Below, in pieces: positions 38,090 to 48,328 of a DNA stretch of 64,000 bases (within the stretch, counting starts at the first letter, position 1; the number at the start of each line of letters is the position of its first letter). The notes under the pieces were generated by a model. It did not search any database. It had not been told where the DNA came from and saw only the letters and a list, made by a program, of their open reading frames with translations. Position numbers and translations under genes: made by a program. The DNA is from Cupriavidus pauculus (GTDB taxonomy: Bacteria > Pseudomonadota > Gammaproteobacteria > Burkholderiales > Burkholderiaceae), in the NCBI RefSeq assembly GCF_008801835.1, contig NZ_VZOW01000002.1, positions 186,001 to 250,000 of the forward strand. The letters are read 5' to 3'.

Positions 38090-41000
38090 AGATGATCCGC
38101 ACGCCATCGCCGAGCGCGCTGCGGAAGCTGGCAAGCGCCTCCTCGGACGGCGTGATCTGCCACTGCGCGCCAAGCATGGCCTCGCATTGAGCTGTCTTGT
38201 TGATATAGCTGATGCGCACCGGCACGCCGGCGCCCTTCCCGCCGTTAGCCAGATACGGCGTCAGCAGCTCGCGCAGGCGTTCGGTCGACGCATTGCCATT
38301 GAAGCCAAGGCAAACCGCCTCGGCATATCGCGCGCGCGCCGTGACTAAATCCATTACCGATTCCGCCGTGAAGCGGACCCCGCCGGTGAAAGTATCGTGC
38401 CGGGCATTGCCTTGCGCGATCAGGAGTTCGTCTTCACGGAACATGTGCCGATTGGCGTCGTACAGTTCATTGAAGACGGTCATTTCGATCTGCGCGGTGC
38501 CGTCGTCGATCATCACGATGATCAGCTTGCCGCGTTGCGTCATTTGCGTGCGGACACCCATGATGACGCCGGCGATCACCTTGCCACGCACATCGCGGCC
38601 GTATCCGCCGCCATTGCCCTGCACTTCCTTTTCCAGCGCGGCCAGCGTGCCCTTGACGAACTTGCGCACCTCGTCGCGCGACGCATCGAACAGGTGGCCC
38701 GAGAAATAGTAGCCAAGCGCCTGCTTTTCTTCCTGCAGCGTCCGCTTGGTGGACCACGCCGGCTCGTCGACCAGCTCCGGGCGATGCGCGTCGCCAGCGT
38801 CGCCCATCAGGTCGAACAACGACACCTGGTTGGCGGATTCGGCCTTCTGCTCGGCCGCTTCCATGGCGATCGACACCGAAGCCAGCAATTGCGCCCGATT
38901 CGGGTTGAGGCTGTCGAACGCGCCGGCGCGAATCAGCGCTTCGATGGTGCGGCGATTGACCTGCCGCCGGTCTACGCGCTCGCAGAAATCGAACAGATCG
39001 GTAAAGGGCCGTTCCTCGCGCGCGCGCAGGATGTCTTCGATCGCGCCCTGCCCGGACCCCTTGATCCCCCCAAGGCCATAGCGGATGGTCTTGGCGTCGG
39101 TCGGCGCGAATCGGTACTCGCTGGCGTTGACGTCGGGCGGCAGCACTTCGATCTTGTTGAGCCGGCAATCCTCGTAGAGGATCTTGACCTTGTCCGTGTC
39201 GTCCATGGCCAGCGACATATTGGCTGCCATGAATTCCGCGGGATGGTGCGCCTTGAGCCACGCCGTGTAGTAGGCCAGCAGCGCGTAGGCGGCAGCATGC
39301 GACTTGTTGAAGCCGTAGCCCGCGAATTTTTCCATCAGATCGAAGATATCGTCGGCCTGTTGCGCGCTCAGCCCGTTCTTGGCTGCACCTTCGCGGAACA
39401 GTTCGCGATGCTTGGCCATTTCCTCGGCCTTCTTCTTGCCCATGGCGCGGCGCAACAGATCGGCGCCGCCCAGCGAGTAGCCGCCGATGATCTGCGCCAT
39501 CTGCATGACCTGCTCCTGGTAGACCATGATGCCGTAGGTCTCCTTGAGCACGGGCTCGACGCGCGGATCCGGGTATTCAACCTTTTCGCGACCGTGCTTG
39601 CGCGCACAGAAGCTGGGGATCAGGTCCATCGGGCCGGGGCGATAGAGCGCCACAAGCGCGATGATGTCCTCGAACCGGTCAGGCTTGGCGTCCTTTAGCA
39701 TGCCCTGCATGCCACGGCTTTCCAGCTGGAATACCGCGACCGTGTTGGCGCTCTTGAGTATCTCGAAGGCGGGGCCGTCGTCCAGCGGAATCTGGCTGCA
39801 GTTCCAGTCGGCCTTGGCGGGATCGAGCCGGCGTATGTATCGCTCGGCCCAATCGAGGATCGTCAGTGTGGTCAGGCCCAGAAAGTCGAACTTGACCAGG
39901 CCTGCCGCCTCGACGTCGTCCTTGTCATACTGGCTGACCACCCCGCTCATACCATCGGTGCCCTGCGTATAGAGCGGGCAGAAATCGGTCAGGCGGCCCG
40001 GGGCGATCAGTACGCCGCCGGCGTGCATGCCGACGTTGCGCGTCATCCCTTCCACGCGCTGCGCCAGCTCCAGCAACTGGCGGACTTCTTCCTCGTTGCG
40101 CTCGCGCTCAGCCAGCGCGGGCTCTTCCTTCTTCGCCTCTTCGAGGGTAACGAGCTTGCCTGGCTTGAACGGGATCAGCTTGGCGACGCTATCGACAAAG
40201 CCATAGCCGAGATCGAGCACGCGGCCCACGTCGCGCACGGCAGCCTTTGCGGCCATGGTGCCGAACGTGGCGATCTGCGACACGGCGTCCTTGCCATACT
40301 TTTCCTTCACGTACGTGATCACGCGATCGCGACCGTGCTGGCAGAAGTCGATGTCGAAGTCGGGCATCGAAACCCGCTCGGGATTCAGGAAACGCTCGAA
40401 AAGCAGCGCGTACTTGAGCGGATCAAGATCGGTGATGCCCAGGGCATAGGCCACCAGCGAGCCCGCGCCCGAGCCGCGGCCCGGCCCCACCGGCACGCCA
40501 TTGTTCTTGGCCCAGTTGATAAAGTCCGCCACGATCAGGAAGTAGCCCGGGAATCCCATCTTGATGATGGTGCCGGTCTCGAACTGGAGCCGGTCATAGT
40601 ATTCGGGCCGTTTGCGTTCCCGCTCGGCTTCATCGGGAAACAGCACCGCCAGGCGCTTTTCCAGGCCGTCCTTGGCCATGAAGACCAGGTAGTCGTCCAG
40701 CGACATGCCATCGGGCGTGGGAAACAGCGGCAGCCGCGGCTTGCCAAGTTCCAGCGTCAGGTTGCAGCGCTTGGCAATCTCGACCGTGTTCTGCAGCGCG
40801 GACGGGATGTCGGCGAACAGCTCGCACATCTCGTCCTGGGTCTTGAAATACTGGTCGGTGGTGAATTTGCGCGTGCGGCGCGGATTGGCCAGCAATTCGC
40901 CTTCGGCGATACACACGCGCGCCTCATGCGCGGTGAAGTCATCCGGCGTCATGAACTGGACCGGATGCGTGGCGACGACCGGCAACTGCAGCGCGGCGGC

Positions 41001-41585
41001 CAGCTGCACCGCCTGTTGGACATATGCCTCGGTGCCCGGATGCCCCGCGCGCTGCAATTCGATATAGAAGCGCTGCGGAAAAACGCGCGCCCAGTGCTGT
41101 GCGGCGCGGCGCGCGCCGTCGGCGTTGCCGTTGGCCAAAGCCTGGCCGACATCGCCGCCCATTGCGCCGGACAGCGCGATCAGGCCCGTTGCCAGGGGCA
41201 GGCCTTCCTCGCCCGGCTCTTCGAACCAGGCCGGTTCGAATTCGGCGCGGCCACGGTGCTGATTGCCCAGCCAGGCGCGCGACAGCAGCGCGCAGAGATT
41301 GAGATAGCCAATGCGGTCCTGGACAAGCAGCAGCATGCGTGCGGGCTTGTCGCGATCGTCGGCGTTGGTCAGCCAGACGTCAGCGCCCACTATGGGCTTG
41401 ACGCCGCCGCCGCGCGCTTCCTTGTAGAAGCGGATAAGGCCGAAGGCGTTGGCGAGATCGGTCAGCGCGAGCGCGCCCATGCCGTCTTTGGCGGCGGCCT
41501 TGACCGCGTCATCGAGGCGGACGATGCCGTCCACGACCGAATATTCGGAATGCAGGCGAAGGTGTACGAAGCGGGGTTCAGACAT
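38082..41585 (-). CDS. dnaE: DNA polymerase III alpha subunit
   Basis: Replicative polymerase, 1167 residues. N-terminal PHP domain (FVHLRLHSEYSVVDG), catalytic core with MPDFDIDFC carrying two of the active Asp residues, GPGRGSGAGSLVAYA, FNKSHAAAYALLAYYTAWLK, helix-hairpin-helix region and a C-terminal OB domain. Length and motifs are normal. The start MSEPRFVHLRLH at 41585 is only a few bases after the expected transcription start, so the mRNA may be almost leaderless. Confidence 0.97.
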   Translation of the reverse strand: MSEPRFVHLRLHSEYSVVDGIVRLDDAVKAAAKDGMGALALTDLANAFGLIRFYKEARGGGVKPIVGADVWLTNADDRDKPARMLLLVQDRIGYLNLCALLSRAWLGNQHRGRAEFEPAWFEEPGEEGLPLATGLIALSGAMGGDVGQALANGNADGARRAAQHWARVFPQRFYIELQRAGHPGTEAYVQQAVQLAAALQLPVVATHPVQFMTPDDFTAHEARVCIAEGELLANPRRTRKFTTDQYFKTQDEMCELFADIPSALQNTVEIAKRCNLTLELGKPRLPLFPTPDGMSLDDYLVFMAKDGLEKRLAVLFPDEAERERKRPEYYDRLQFETGTIIKMGFPGYFLIVADFINWAKNNGVPVGPGRGSGAGSLVAYALGITDLDPLKYALLFERFLNPERVSMPDFDIDFCQHGRDRVITYVKEKYGKDAVSQIATFGTMAAKAAVRDVGRVLDLGYGFVDSVAKLIPFKPGKLVTLEEAKKEEPALAERERNEEEVRQLLELAQRVEGMTRNVGMHAGGVLIAPGRLTDFCPLYTQGTDGMSGVVSQYDKDDVEAAGLVKFDFLGLTTLTILDWAERYIRRLDPAKADWNCSQIPLDDGPAFEILKSANTVAVFQLESRGMQGMLKDAKPDRFEDIIALVALYRPGPMDLIPSFCARKHGREKVEYPDPRVEPVLKETYGIMVYQEQVMQMAQIIGGYSLGGADLLRRAMGKKKAEEMAKHRELFREGAAKNGLSAQQADDIFDLMEKFAGYGFNKSHAAAYALLAYYTAWLKAHHPAEFMAANMSLAMDDTDKVKILYEDCRLNKIEVLPPDVNASEYRFAPTDAKTIRYGLGGIKGSGQGAIEDILRAREERPFTDLFDFCERVDRRQVNRRTIEALIRAGAFDSLNPNRAQLLASVSIAMEAAEQKAESANQVSLFDLMGDAGDAHRPELVDEPAWSTKRTLQEEKQALGYYFSGHLFDASRDEVRKFVKGTLAALEKEVQGNGGGYGRDVRGKVIAGVIMGVRTQMTQRGKLIIVMIDDGTAQIEMTVFNELYDANRHMFREDELLIAQGNARHDTFTGGVRFTAESVMDLVTARARYAEAVCLGFNGNASTERLRELLTPYLANGGKGAGVPVRISYINKTAQCEAMLGAQWQITPSEEALASFRSALGDGVRIIYA

Positions 41586-41593
41586 AGGGCGCC

Positions 41594-41599
41594 ATTGTA
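41594..41599 (-). promoter_or_regulatory. Candidate -10 box of dnaE
   Basis: TACAAT on the minus strand, 8 bases before the dnaE ATG. No strong -35 was seen. Confidence 0.45.
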
Positions 41600-41703
41600 C
41601 CGGCTCCCTTTGCGCGGCACGCTGAGAGAATTCGTAAAGTGATGTGCCGGCGCGCACCGCCGTGCCAGCGCGCCGGCGGGTATCGGCACGGCCGCCAAGC
41701 GGC

Positions 41704-41709
41704 TATAAT
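41704..41709 (+). promoter_or_regulatory. Candidate -10 box of trhO
   Basis: Consensus TATAAT, 62 bases before the trhO ATG; the -35 region is not clear. Confidence 0.5.
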
Positions 41710-41770
41710 TTCGCCTTTCCAATCAGGCAGTTATCGAGCGCGCTCACGCACTCGACACGCGGCACCGGCC

Positions 41771-42640
41771 ATGCAGATCGTCAATATTTCAGCTTACAAG
41801 TTTGTCACTCTCGAAGACATCGAGACGCTGCGCCCCGCCATGCGCGAACGCTGCGAGGCCGCGGGGCTGAAAGGCACGATCCTGCTTGCGCCGGAGGGCA
41901 TCAACATGTTCCTGGCCGGCACCCGGGCGCAAATTGATGAATTCATGACGTGGCTGCACGCGGACGCGCGCTTTGCCGATATCGCACCCAAGGAGAGCCT
42001 GTCCGAGAACCAGCCGTTCAAGCGGATGCTGGTGCGCGCCAAGAAGGAAATCATCACCATGAAGATGCCGCTGATCCGACCGGAGGCCGGCCGCGCGCCG
42101 TCAGTCCGGCCGGCGGATCTGAAGCGCTGGCTCGACCAGGGGCACGACGACGACGGCCGTCCCGTGGTGATGCTGGATACGCGCAATGCGTTCGAAGTGG
42201 CGGTCGGCACGTTCGAGAACGCCGTCGAGTACAACATCGACAAGTTCAGCGATTTCCCGCCGGCCGTGGCCGAGAACCGTGCAACGCTTGAGGGCAAGAC
42301 CGTGGTCTCGTTCTGCACGGGCGGCATTCGCTGCGAAAAGGCCGCGATCCACATGCAGGAAGTCGGGATCGAGCGCGTCTATCAGCTTGAGGGCGGCATT
42401 CTCAAGTATTTCGAGGAAGTCGGCGGCAGTCACTATCGCGGCGACTGTTTCGTGTTCGACTACCGAACCGCGCTGAATCCCAATCTGGAGCCCGCCGGTC
42501 CGGTACAGTGCTTCGCTTGCCGCGCAGTGGTGACGCCCGAGGCGCAGCAAGATCCGAAGTATGTGGTCGGCAAGAGCTGCCCGCACTGTGCCGACCAGAT
42601 GCCCGCGTCGGACGGCAACGACGCGCAGGTCGCGGCCTGA
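41771..42640 (+). CDS. trhO: tRNA uridine(34) hydroxylase, rhodanese domain
   Basis: Oxygen-dependent enzyme making 5-hydroxyuridine at tRNA position 34 (YceA/TrhO). The 289-residue protein has an N-terminal acylphosphatase-like part ([24 protein letters not shown]), a rhodanese domain with [15 protein letters not shown] and active Cys182 in [12 protein letters not shown], and a C-terminal CFAC/CPHC pair likely to bind zinc. Single gene between dnaE and the Nudix gene. Confidence 0.94.
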   Translation: MQIVNISAYKFVTLEDIETLRPAMRERCEAAGLKGTILLAPEGINMFLAGTRAQIDEFMTWLHADARFADIAPKESLSENQPFKRMLVRAKKEIITMKMPLIRPEAGRAPSVRPADLKRWLDQGHDDDGRPVVMLDTRNAFEVAVGTFENAVEYNIDKFSDFPPAVAENRATLEGKTVVSFCTGGIRCEKAAIHMQEVGIERVYQLEGGILKYFEEVGGSHYRGDCFVFDYRTALNPNLEPAGPVQCFACRAVVTPEAQQDPKYVVGKSCPHCADQMPASDGNDAQVAA

Positions 42641-42690
42641 GACATCAGGCGTGTGAGCCGGCTGGCCCGGTCTTCAACGGCGCGCGGGGC

Positions 42691-43371
42691 TCAGGCGGCA
42701 AGCAGGTGATAGAGATTGCGTAGCATGCCGGCCGTGGCGCCCCAGATGAACCAATGGCCGCCATCCTCGCGCGGATACGGCATGGCATAGAACTGGCGCT
42801 CGCCCCCGTCCCAGCGGAACAGGCGGCGCTCGTGCCGCGACGGATCCATCAGGAAGGCCAACGGCACTTCGAATACATCGGCCACTTCGCCCGCATCGGG
42901 CTGCAAGGTAAATCCGGGACGCACCAACCCGACCACGGGACTGACGTGAAATCCGGTTCCGGTGATGTAGTCGGGCAACGACCCGAGCACCTCGATGTGG
43001 TCGCGATCCAGCCCGATTTCTTCGCGTGTCTCGCGCAATGCCGTGGCAATCCGGTCGGCGTCGTAGGTTTCCCGGCTGCCGCCCGGGAAGCTGATCTGCC
43101 CCGCATGCGCCGTGAGGTTGGCATTGCGCTCGGTCAGCAGCACGGTCAAGCCGTCCGGACGATCGACCAGCGGCACCAGCACGGCGGCTTCGCGCAGGCC
43201 GCGCGACTTGTCATAGACTCGCGATTCATCGGTCAGCTCCGGCTTCCATGCCGGGGGCGAGAGCAATCTGTGCCGGATGAAATCGGGTCGCATGCGCGGC
43301 GCGGAAAGCGGCGCGCGACGGTGATCGGTCTCGATGACCGGTAACGCTTGGGGATCGAATATGGGGCGCAT
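42691..43371 (-). CDS. Nudix hydrolase, CoA pyrophosphatase type
   Basis: Protein of 226 residues with a full Nudix box, GGSRETYDADRIATALRE followed by TREEIGLD. The preceding AHAGQISFPGG element marks CoA pyrophosphatases (NudL type), which cut CoA to phosphopantetheine and 3',5'-ADP. ATG at 43371 chosen (MRPIFDPQALPV); the frame extends to 43419. Confidence 0.88.
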   Translation of the reverse strand: MRPIFDPQALPVIETDHRRAPLSAPRMRPDFIRHRLLSPPAWKPELTDESRVYDKSRGLREAAVLVPLVDRPDGLTVLLTERNANLTAHAGQISFPGGSRETYDADRIATALRETREEIGLDRDHIEVLGSLPDYITGTGFHVSPVVGLVRPGFTLQPDAGEVADVFEVPLAFLMDPSRHERRLFRWDGGERQFYAMPYPREDGGHWFIWGATAGMLRNLYHLLAA

Positions 43372-43456
43372 AACGCCGTCAAGTATGACAGAACGGCGTA
43401 TTGCCGCACTGCAGCACAATACCGTGACGACATCGGCGCAACATCGGCACAGAACG

Positions 43457-43484
43457 CAAAAAGGACACCCGAGGGTGTCCTTCG
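43457..43484 (-). terminator. Terminator of the rpsP-rimM-trmD-rplS operon
   Basis: On the minus strand AGGACACCC and GGGTGTCCT pair around TCG, then TTTTT. Lies 42 bases after the rplS stop. Confidence 0.9.
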
Positions 43485-43525
43485 CAATCCGGCAGGGCGC
43501 CGTTGCCGGCGCCTGACCAGGAAGC

Positions 43526-43915
43526 TTACTGGGCGGCGGCGGCCTTCGAGGCCTTCGTCACCAGCTTTTCCTTGATACGTGCCGACTTGCCCGAGCGCTC
43601 GCGCAGGTAGTACAGCTTCGCGCGACGGACGTCACCGCGACGCTTCACTTCGATGCCGGCGATCAGCGGCGAGTACAGCTGGAACGTACGCTCCACGCCT
43701 TCACCCGACGAGATCTTGCGCACGATGAAGGAGCTGTTCAGGCCACGGTTACGCTTGGCGATCACCACGCCTTCATAGGCCTGCACGCGCTTGCGGTTAC
43801 CTTCCACCACGTTCACGTTGACGATAACGGTATCGCCAGGTGCGAATGCGGGGATGGTCTTGTTCGCCGTCAGACGCGCGATTTCTTCCTTCTCGATTTG
43901 CTCGAGGATGTTCAT
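43526..43915 (-). CDS. rplS: 50S ribosomal protein L19 (bL19)
   Basis: Protein of 129 residues: [15 protein letters not shown] start, [20 protein letters not shown] and [29 protein letters not shown], all typical of bL19. AAGGAG lies 8 bases before the ATG. Last gene of the rpsP operon. Confidence 0.98.
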   Translation of the reverse strand: MNILEQIEKEEIARLTANKTIPAFAPGDTVIVNVNVVEGNRKRVQAYEGVVIAKRNRGLNSSFIVRKISSGEGVERTFQLYSPLIAGIEVKRRGDVRRAKLYYLRERSGKSARIKEKLVTKASKAAAAQ

Positions 43916-43989
43916 CGTTTTCTCCTTAACCATCGTGCCGGCGTTGTATGCCCCAGAACCTTGCTGGGCCCCGGCAGAGGATGGGGTTT

Positions 43990-44772
43990 TCACTTGGCGG
44001 AAGCGAACTCCCGCCCTGCTTTCGTCGCCCACTCCGACAAGAACTTCTCATCGGCCTTGGACAACAATCCTTGCTCGCGCGCCGCCACGATCAGATCGGG
44101 ACGCTTGCGAGCCGTATTGGACAACGCCTGCTGGCGCCGCCATTTTTCGATTTCGGCGTGATGGCCCCCCAGCAGTACATCGGGGACCCGCACGCCTTCG
44201 TATTCTTCCGGCCGCGTGTAGTGCGGACAATCAAGCAGGCCGTTGACGAAACTGTCCTGCACCGCCGACTGCGCATCGCCCAGCACGCCGGGCAGATGCC
44301 GCACCACCGCGTCGATCAGCGCCATCGCGGGAAGCTCTCCACCCGACAGCACGAAATCTCCAAGGCTGATTTCCTCGTCCACGCGACGATCGATCAGACG
44401 CTGGTCGATGGCTTCATAGCGCCCACACAGCAACACCAGGCCGGGCCGCCGCGACAGCGACATGACCTTCTCGTGCGTCAGTGTGGCGCCTTGCGGCGAC
44501 ATCAGTACAACGTGAGGCTTGTCGACACCGGCCTGCGATTGCGCCGAGCTTGCGGCATCGATCGCGTCTTCCAGCGGCTTGGCCAGCATAACCATGCCGG
44601 GGCCGCCGCCATAGGGACGATCATCGATCGTCCGGTAGTTGTCGACAGTAAAATCGCGCGGATTCCAGGTCCGCAAGGCGTAGCGGTCCTGCTTGGCTGC
44701 ACGGCTGGTAATGCCCCAGTCGGTCAGCGCGCGAAACATCTCGGGAAACAGCGTGATTACGTCGAACTGCAT
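43990..44772 (-). CDS. trmD: tRNA (guanine(37)-N1)-methyltransferase
   Basis: SPOUT methyltransferase protecting the reading frame. 260 residues; [13 protein letters not shown] start, [19 protein letters not shown] and [16 protein letters not shown] form the knotted SAM site. GGGAGG precedes the ATG. Between rimM and rplS, the standard order. Confidence 0.98.
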   Translation of the reverse strand: MQFDVITLFPEMFRALTDWGITSRAAKQDRYALRTWNPRDFTVDNYRTIDDRPYGGGPGMVMLAKPLEDAIDAASSAQSQAGVDKPHVVLMSPQGATLTHEKVMSLSRRPGLVLLCGRYEAIDQRLIDRRVDEEISLGDFVLSGGELPAMALIDAVVRHLPGVLGDAQSAVQDSFVNGLLDCPHYTRPEEYEGVRVPDVLLGGHHAEIEKWRRQQALSNTARKRPDLIVAAREQGLLSKADEKFLSEWATKAGREFASAK

Positions 44773-44794
44773 CCGCGCCTCCCTAGACGGAACT

Positions 44795-45463
44795 TCAGTA
44801 GTCGAGCCCCCAGTCCACGACAATGCGCCTGGCCGATGTATCGACCGTGCGCAAGTATGCGTCGACAAACGGAATCAGCCGCTCCGCGGCCTTTCCATCT
44901 GGCAGCGTGAAAGCCACCTGAAGGATCTGATGGGCGCCGTTGTCGATCAGGCCGGTCACTTCGCCGAGCGCTTCGCCCTGCTCGTTGACCACGGCGCAAC
45001 CGATGAGGTCGACCCAGTAGAATTCACCTTCTTCCGGCGCGGGAAAATCCTCACGCCGGATCCAGACGCGACGGCCCTTAAGCATTTCAGCCACATTGCG
45101 ATCCGAAACGCCGGCGGCTTGCGCCACCACGGTACCGCTATGCTCGCGCGACTGGGCAATCTTGACGCTCACCGCTTCGGCGGACTGCGCCGGCGCGGTC
45201 ATCACGCCTGCCGGCGGCGCACGCAGCAGCCACCAGCGACGGGCATGCAGCAATGCGGAGGCGTCGTCCGCATGCGGATGGACCTTGATCCAGCCACGGA
45301 TGCCATATGCCGCACCCACATAGCCGACCTCGATCAGATCGTCAGGAAGGCTATTTGTGTCCAGCAGTGCGGCAGGCAGCTTCGCCTCGCGGGCAGCGGC
45401 GCCAGATTGCACGGCAGCACCCGAAAGATTCAGCGGCTTACGGCCGGTGGCGTTGCCAGTCAC
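44795..45463 (-). CDS. rimM: Ribosome maturation factor RimM
   Basis: Assists 30S head assembly by binding uS19. 222 residues; the core begins at [19 protein letters not shown] (about residue 43), with [21 protein letters not shown] and [13 protein letters not shown] in the PRC barrel. The first 40 residues are an extra, low-complexity N-terminus not found in E. coli RimM. Upstream of trmD. Confidence 0.94.
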   Translation of the reverse strand: MTGNATGRKPLNLSGAAVQSGAAAREAKLPAALLDTNSLPDDLIEVGYVGAAYGIRGWIKVHPHADDASALLHARRWWLLRAPPAGVMTAPAQSAEAVSVKIAQSREHSGTVVAQAAGVSDRNVAEMLKGRRVWIRREDFPAPEEGEFYWVDLIGCAVVNEQGEALGEVTGLIDNGAHQILQVAFTLPDGKAAERLIPFVDAYLRTVDTSARRIVVDWGLDY

Positions 45464-45521
45464 GTTGCAGAGAGCGTCAGTTATGCATCAAGCGCACCCG
45501 AACCGGTACGCCTTAAAGCTA

Positions 45522-45773
45522 TCAGGCAGCAGCCTTGCCAGCTTGCTTGACCAGACGAGCAACGGTCGGCGACAGCTGGGCGCCAACGCCTTGCCAGTAG
45601 GCCAGACGGTCTTGCACCAGGCGCAGGCCTTCTTCCTTGTCGGAAGCCAGCGGGTTGTAGAAGCCAACGCGCTCGATGAAACGGCCATCGCGACGGTTGC
45701 GCGAATCGGTAGCAACGATGTTGAAGAACGGGCGCTTCTTGCTGCCGCCGCGAGCCAGACGGATTACGACCAT
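45522..45773 (-). CDS. rpsP: 30S ribosomal protein S16 (bS16)
   Basis: Protein of 83 residues starting [17 protein letters not shown], with [11 protein letters not shown]; standard bS16 length. GAGGAA lies 8 bases before the ATG. First gene of the rpsP operon. Confidence 0.98.
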   Translation of the reverse strand: MVVIRLARGGSKKRPFFNIVATDSRNRRDGRFIERVGFYNPLASDKEEGLRLVQDRLAYWQGVGAQLSPTVARLVKQAGKAAA

Positions 45774-46188
45774 GTTAATTCCTCGAAAAAACGGGGTGTG
45801 CGAACACGAAACGCAAGAGTATAGCCCACTTCGGGACCCCGAACAAACTCTTAGGGCTTTTCGCTATCTCCTCGGCCGCCGGTGCGCCGCCAGCGCAACA
45901 TCGACGCAAGCCCGCCGTGGCGAAAATGGTGACAGTGCTTGGCTCATGCAACGAATACGACACATCGAGTCGCGCATCGTCGCAGGCGCCCCCACGCATG
46001 GCAGGGCGTCAGTAGTATGCGGCAGAGCCTAAGTGCCCGACGCCGGCGGCAGACGCATCAAAGTTGGCAAAAATGACGAAACAATCCGTTACACCGGTAA
46101 CGCGATTCGAATAGGCCATCCCAGGCTGCCTGCGTACCATGAATCCAACGCCTGACTCATCACCTGCTACAGGACATTGGAAATCCAC
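45774..46188. other. 415-base intergenic region
   Basis: Holds the rpsP promoter at its left end. The middle (45850-46080) shows no convincing gene or RNA. At 46087-46102 CGTTAC-ACCG-GTAACG is a perfect inverted repeat that could be an operator for the secreted protein gene that follows. Confidence 0.5.
45818..45846 (-). promoter_or_regulatory. rpsP operon promoter
   Basis: Minus-strand TTGTTC (45846-45841) and TATACT (45823-45818) spaced by 17 bases, about 45 bases before the rpsP ATG. Confidence 0.65.
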
Positions 46189-46599
46189 ATGCTTACCCGC
46201 CCCCACCTGCGCTGTCTGGTGGCTGGTACCGTGGCCGTCATCGGCCTGGTTGGCTCCATCGCCACCAGCCACGCACAAATCGCGTTCTGGCACCATGCGC
46301 GCGCCGACAACTCGGTGCGCATGGGACGGGGCGGCGGCTGGGACATGGCCAGCGTGCGCGCGGAAAACCGCGACCACGTCCAGGCTCAGATCGACCGGAT
46401 GGAACAGCGCGCGCGCAACGACGACCGGCTGAGCGGACGCCCGCAAGGCCCTGGCGGGCGAGACGACGACCGCTTCGCGCGCCAACCCGGCGGCGTCGAT
46501 CGCAACAGCCCCGGCGATGCTTCGTTGCGCGGCACGGAGGTCCGCCCGTCCGGCGTCGGCCCCGGCTGGCAGGCGCGCGGTCGCGACGGCGGCCGCTAG
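46189..46599 (+). CDS. Small secreted Gly/Arg/Asp-rich protein, unknown
   Basis: 136 residues: a clear signal peptide ending ATSHA before QIAFWHH, then a polar, probably disordered mature part rich in Arg, Gly, Asp and Gln (GRGGGWD, GGRDDDR, QARGRDGGR). I recognise no family. ATG at 46189 chosen; an in-frame TTG four codons earlier is closer to AGGAC and may be used. Confidence 0.65.
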   Translation: MLTRPHLRCLVAGTVAVIGLVGSIATSHAQIAFWHHARADNSVRMGRGGGWDMASVRAENRDHVQAQIDRMEQRARNDDRLSGRPQGPGGRDDDRFARQPGGVDRNSPGDASLRGTEVRPSGVGPGWQARGRDGGR

Positions 46600-46647
46600 T
46601 CCGTCGCTTATCGCCTACTAGTTAGCTCTCTGGTTTGCCTCTGAAAG

Positions 46648-46670
46648 TGGCCGGAATCCCGGCCATTTCT
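46648..46670 (+). terminator. Candidate terminator after the secreted protein gene
   Basis: TGGCCGG and CCGGCCA pair around AATC, followed by TTTCT. Position fits, T-run is short. Confidence 0.5.
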
Positions 46671-46819
46671 GCATTCCGATTCTCAAAGCTGCTGCGTTGC
46701 ACCCGTATGCGCGCGCCGGGCCTTCGTGGCCGTGAGACATGCTGCCCCCGCATGGCGCCAGCGTACAATGTGCGCCGATGCCGTCGGCATCCACGCGATT
46801 CCGAGATTGCCTGCCTACG

Positions 46820-47314
46820 ATGCCTGCCGCCAGCCAAGCCCCCACCGTTGCCCGCACCACCGCCCATCGCTCGGGCAGCAAGTCAAAATTGATCACCGTC
46901 GCACTGGCGTTCCTGCTCGGCAGCCTCGGGGCGCATCGGTTCTATCTGCGCGGGCTTGGCGACAAGTTTGGCTGGGCGCATCTGCTCGCGACGCTGGCCG
47001 GTGTGATCGGCATTGCTTCGCTGGTTCTTGGCACCGGCAGCGCGGCATTGAACTGGACCTTCGCGGTAGCCGGCGGCGCGTCGATGATCGCTGCATTCCT
47101 GACTGCCATCGTGTTCGGCCTGCGCCCCGACGATCAATGGGACGCGCGTTACAACCCTGAAGGACGGCCCACACGCTCGGGCTGGCCGGTCGTGATTCTT
47201 GTGATTCTCTCGTTGATGATCGGCACAGGGCTGTTGATGGCCGGCCTTGCCATCAGCTTCCAGACTTTTTTCGAATCCCAGGTAGAAGCCGCCAAGGCGC
47301 TGTCGCAGGAATAA
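46820..47314 (+). CDS. TM2 domain membrane protein
   Basis: Protein of 164 residues with a TM2 domain: SKLITVALAFLLGSLGAHRFYLRG and GWAHLL, followed by further membrane segments and a final short helix. TM2 proteins are small inner-membrane proteins of unknown role. An ATG at 46778 would add 14 residues. TACAAT at 46764-46769 may be its -10 box. Confidence 0.8.
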   Translation: MPAASQAPTVARTTAHRSGSKSKLITVALAFLLGSLGAHRFYLRGLGDKFGWAHLLATLAGVIGIASLVLGTGSAALNWTFAVAGGASMIAAFLTAIVFGLRPDDQWDARYNPEGRPTRSGWPVVILVILSLMIGTGLLMAGLAISFQTFFESQVEAAKALSQE

Positions 47315-47330
47315 CGGGCGCGGCTCGCCG

Positions 47331-48269
47331 ATGCATTTCGACCTGCTCGACATTGCGGTGTTTGTACGCGCCGCCGCACTGGGCAACCTGTCCGCCGCGG
47401 CCCGCGACCTGGCGTTGTCGACATCGACGGCAAGCGCCAGATTGCAGCGCCTCGAAGAACAACTGGGTGCGCGGTTGCTCCATCGCACCACGCGCCGGCT
47501 GTCGCTGACCGGCGATGGCGAGCGATTTCTCGTGCATGCCGAACAGTTGCTGGTGATATCCGAGGCGGCCGCCCAATCGGTGGGCCGGGGCGCCGAAGCC
47601 CCACGCGGCCCGCTGCGCGTCACCGCCCCGGCATCGTTCGGCCGCCAGCACGTATCGCCCGCGATTCCCGCTTTTCTGAAGGCATACCCCGACATCACGC
47701 TGGACCTGCGCCTGACCGACCAGATCGTGGGACTTGTCGATGCCGGCATCGACGTCGCATTGCGCATGGGCGCGCTGCCAGATTCGTCGCTGGTTGCGCG
47801 GCCGCTGGCGCCAAGCCGGCGTGTAATCTGTGCATCGCCCGACTATCTTGGCCGCCACGGCACGCCGCGGCATCCCGAAGACCTGCGCAAGCACAACTGC
47901 CTGGTGCTGGGCGATCAATCTACATGGCGATTCGACACCCCGGTCGGCGAACACGCGGTAGCGGTGCATGGGAATCTGCGCGTCGACAACGGCGAAGTGA
48001 TACGCGACGCGATTCTTGCAGGCATGGGGATCGCGCTGAAATCGACTTGGGATGTCGCGCCCTATCTGCAACGTGGCGACTTGGTCAGTTTGCTGGACGA
48101 GTATCCGGTGCTGCCGGCCGTTTCGATCTGGGCCGTCTATCCCAGCCGACACCTCGTGCCGGCCAAGACGCGCGCTTTTGTCGACTTCTTCGCCGACTGG
48201 TTTGGCTCCCCACCCTATTGGGACCGCGGCCATCCTTCCACGCCGCCGCAAATCGCCCATACTGCTTAG
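47331..48269 (+). CDS. LysR family transcriptional regulator
   Basis: 312 residues. N-terminal winged helix-turn-helix (FVRAAALGNLSAAARDLALSTSTASARLQRLEEQLGARL shape across residues 10-48) and a periplasmic-binding-like effector domain with DLRLTDQIVGLVDAGIDVALRMG. The target is unknown: neighbours on either side are unrelated, and it is not divergent from a likely target. Confidence 0.92.
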   Translation: MHFDLLDIAVFVRAAALGNLSAAARDLALSTSTASARLQRLEEQLGARLLHRTTRRLSLTGDGERFLVHAEQLLVISEAAAQSVGRGAEAPRGPLRVTAPASFGRQHVSPAIPAFLKAYPDITLDLRLTDQIVGLVDAGIDVALRMGALPDSSLVARPLAPSRRVICASPDYLGRHGTPRHPEDLRKHNCLVLGDQSTWRFDTPVGEHAVAVHGNLRVDNGEVIRDAILAGMGIALKSTWDVAPYLQRGDLVSLLDEYPVLPAVSIWAVYPSRHLVPAKTRAFVDFFADWFGSPPYWDRGHPSTPPQIAHTA

Positions 48270-48328
48270 GTTCCCGCAACCCGTAACATGCGGCTCCGCC
48301 CTCGGGCAGCGCTGCGAAGGAGCTGCAG

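Noticed and set aside
40023..41642. 539-codon open frame on the plus strand
   Set aside because: Antisense to dnaE, no family motif, biased composition.
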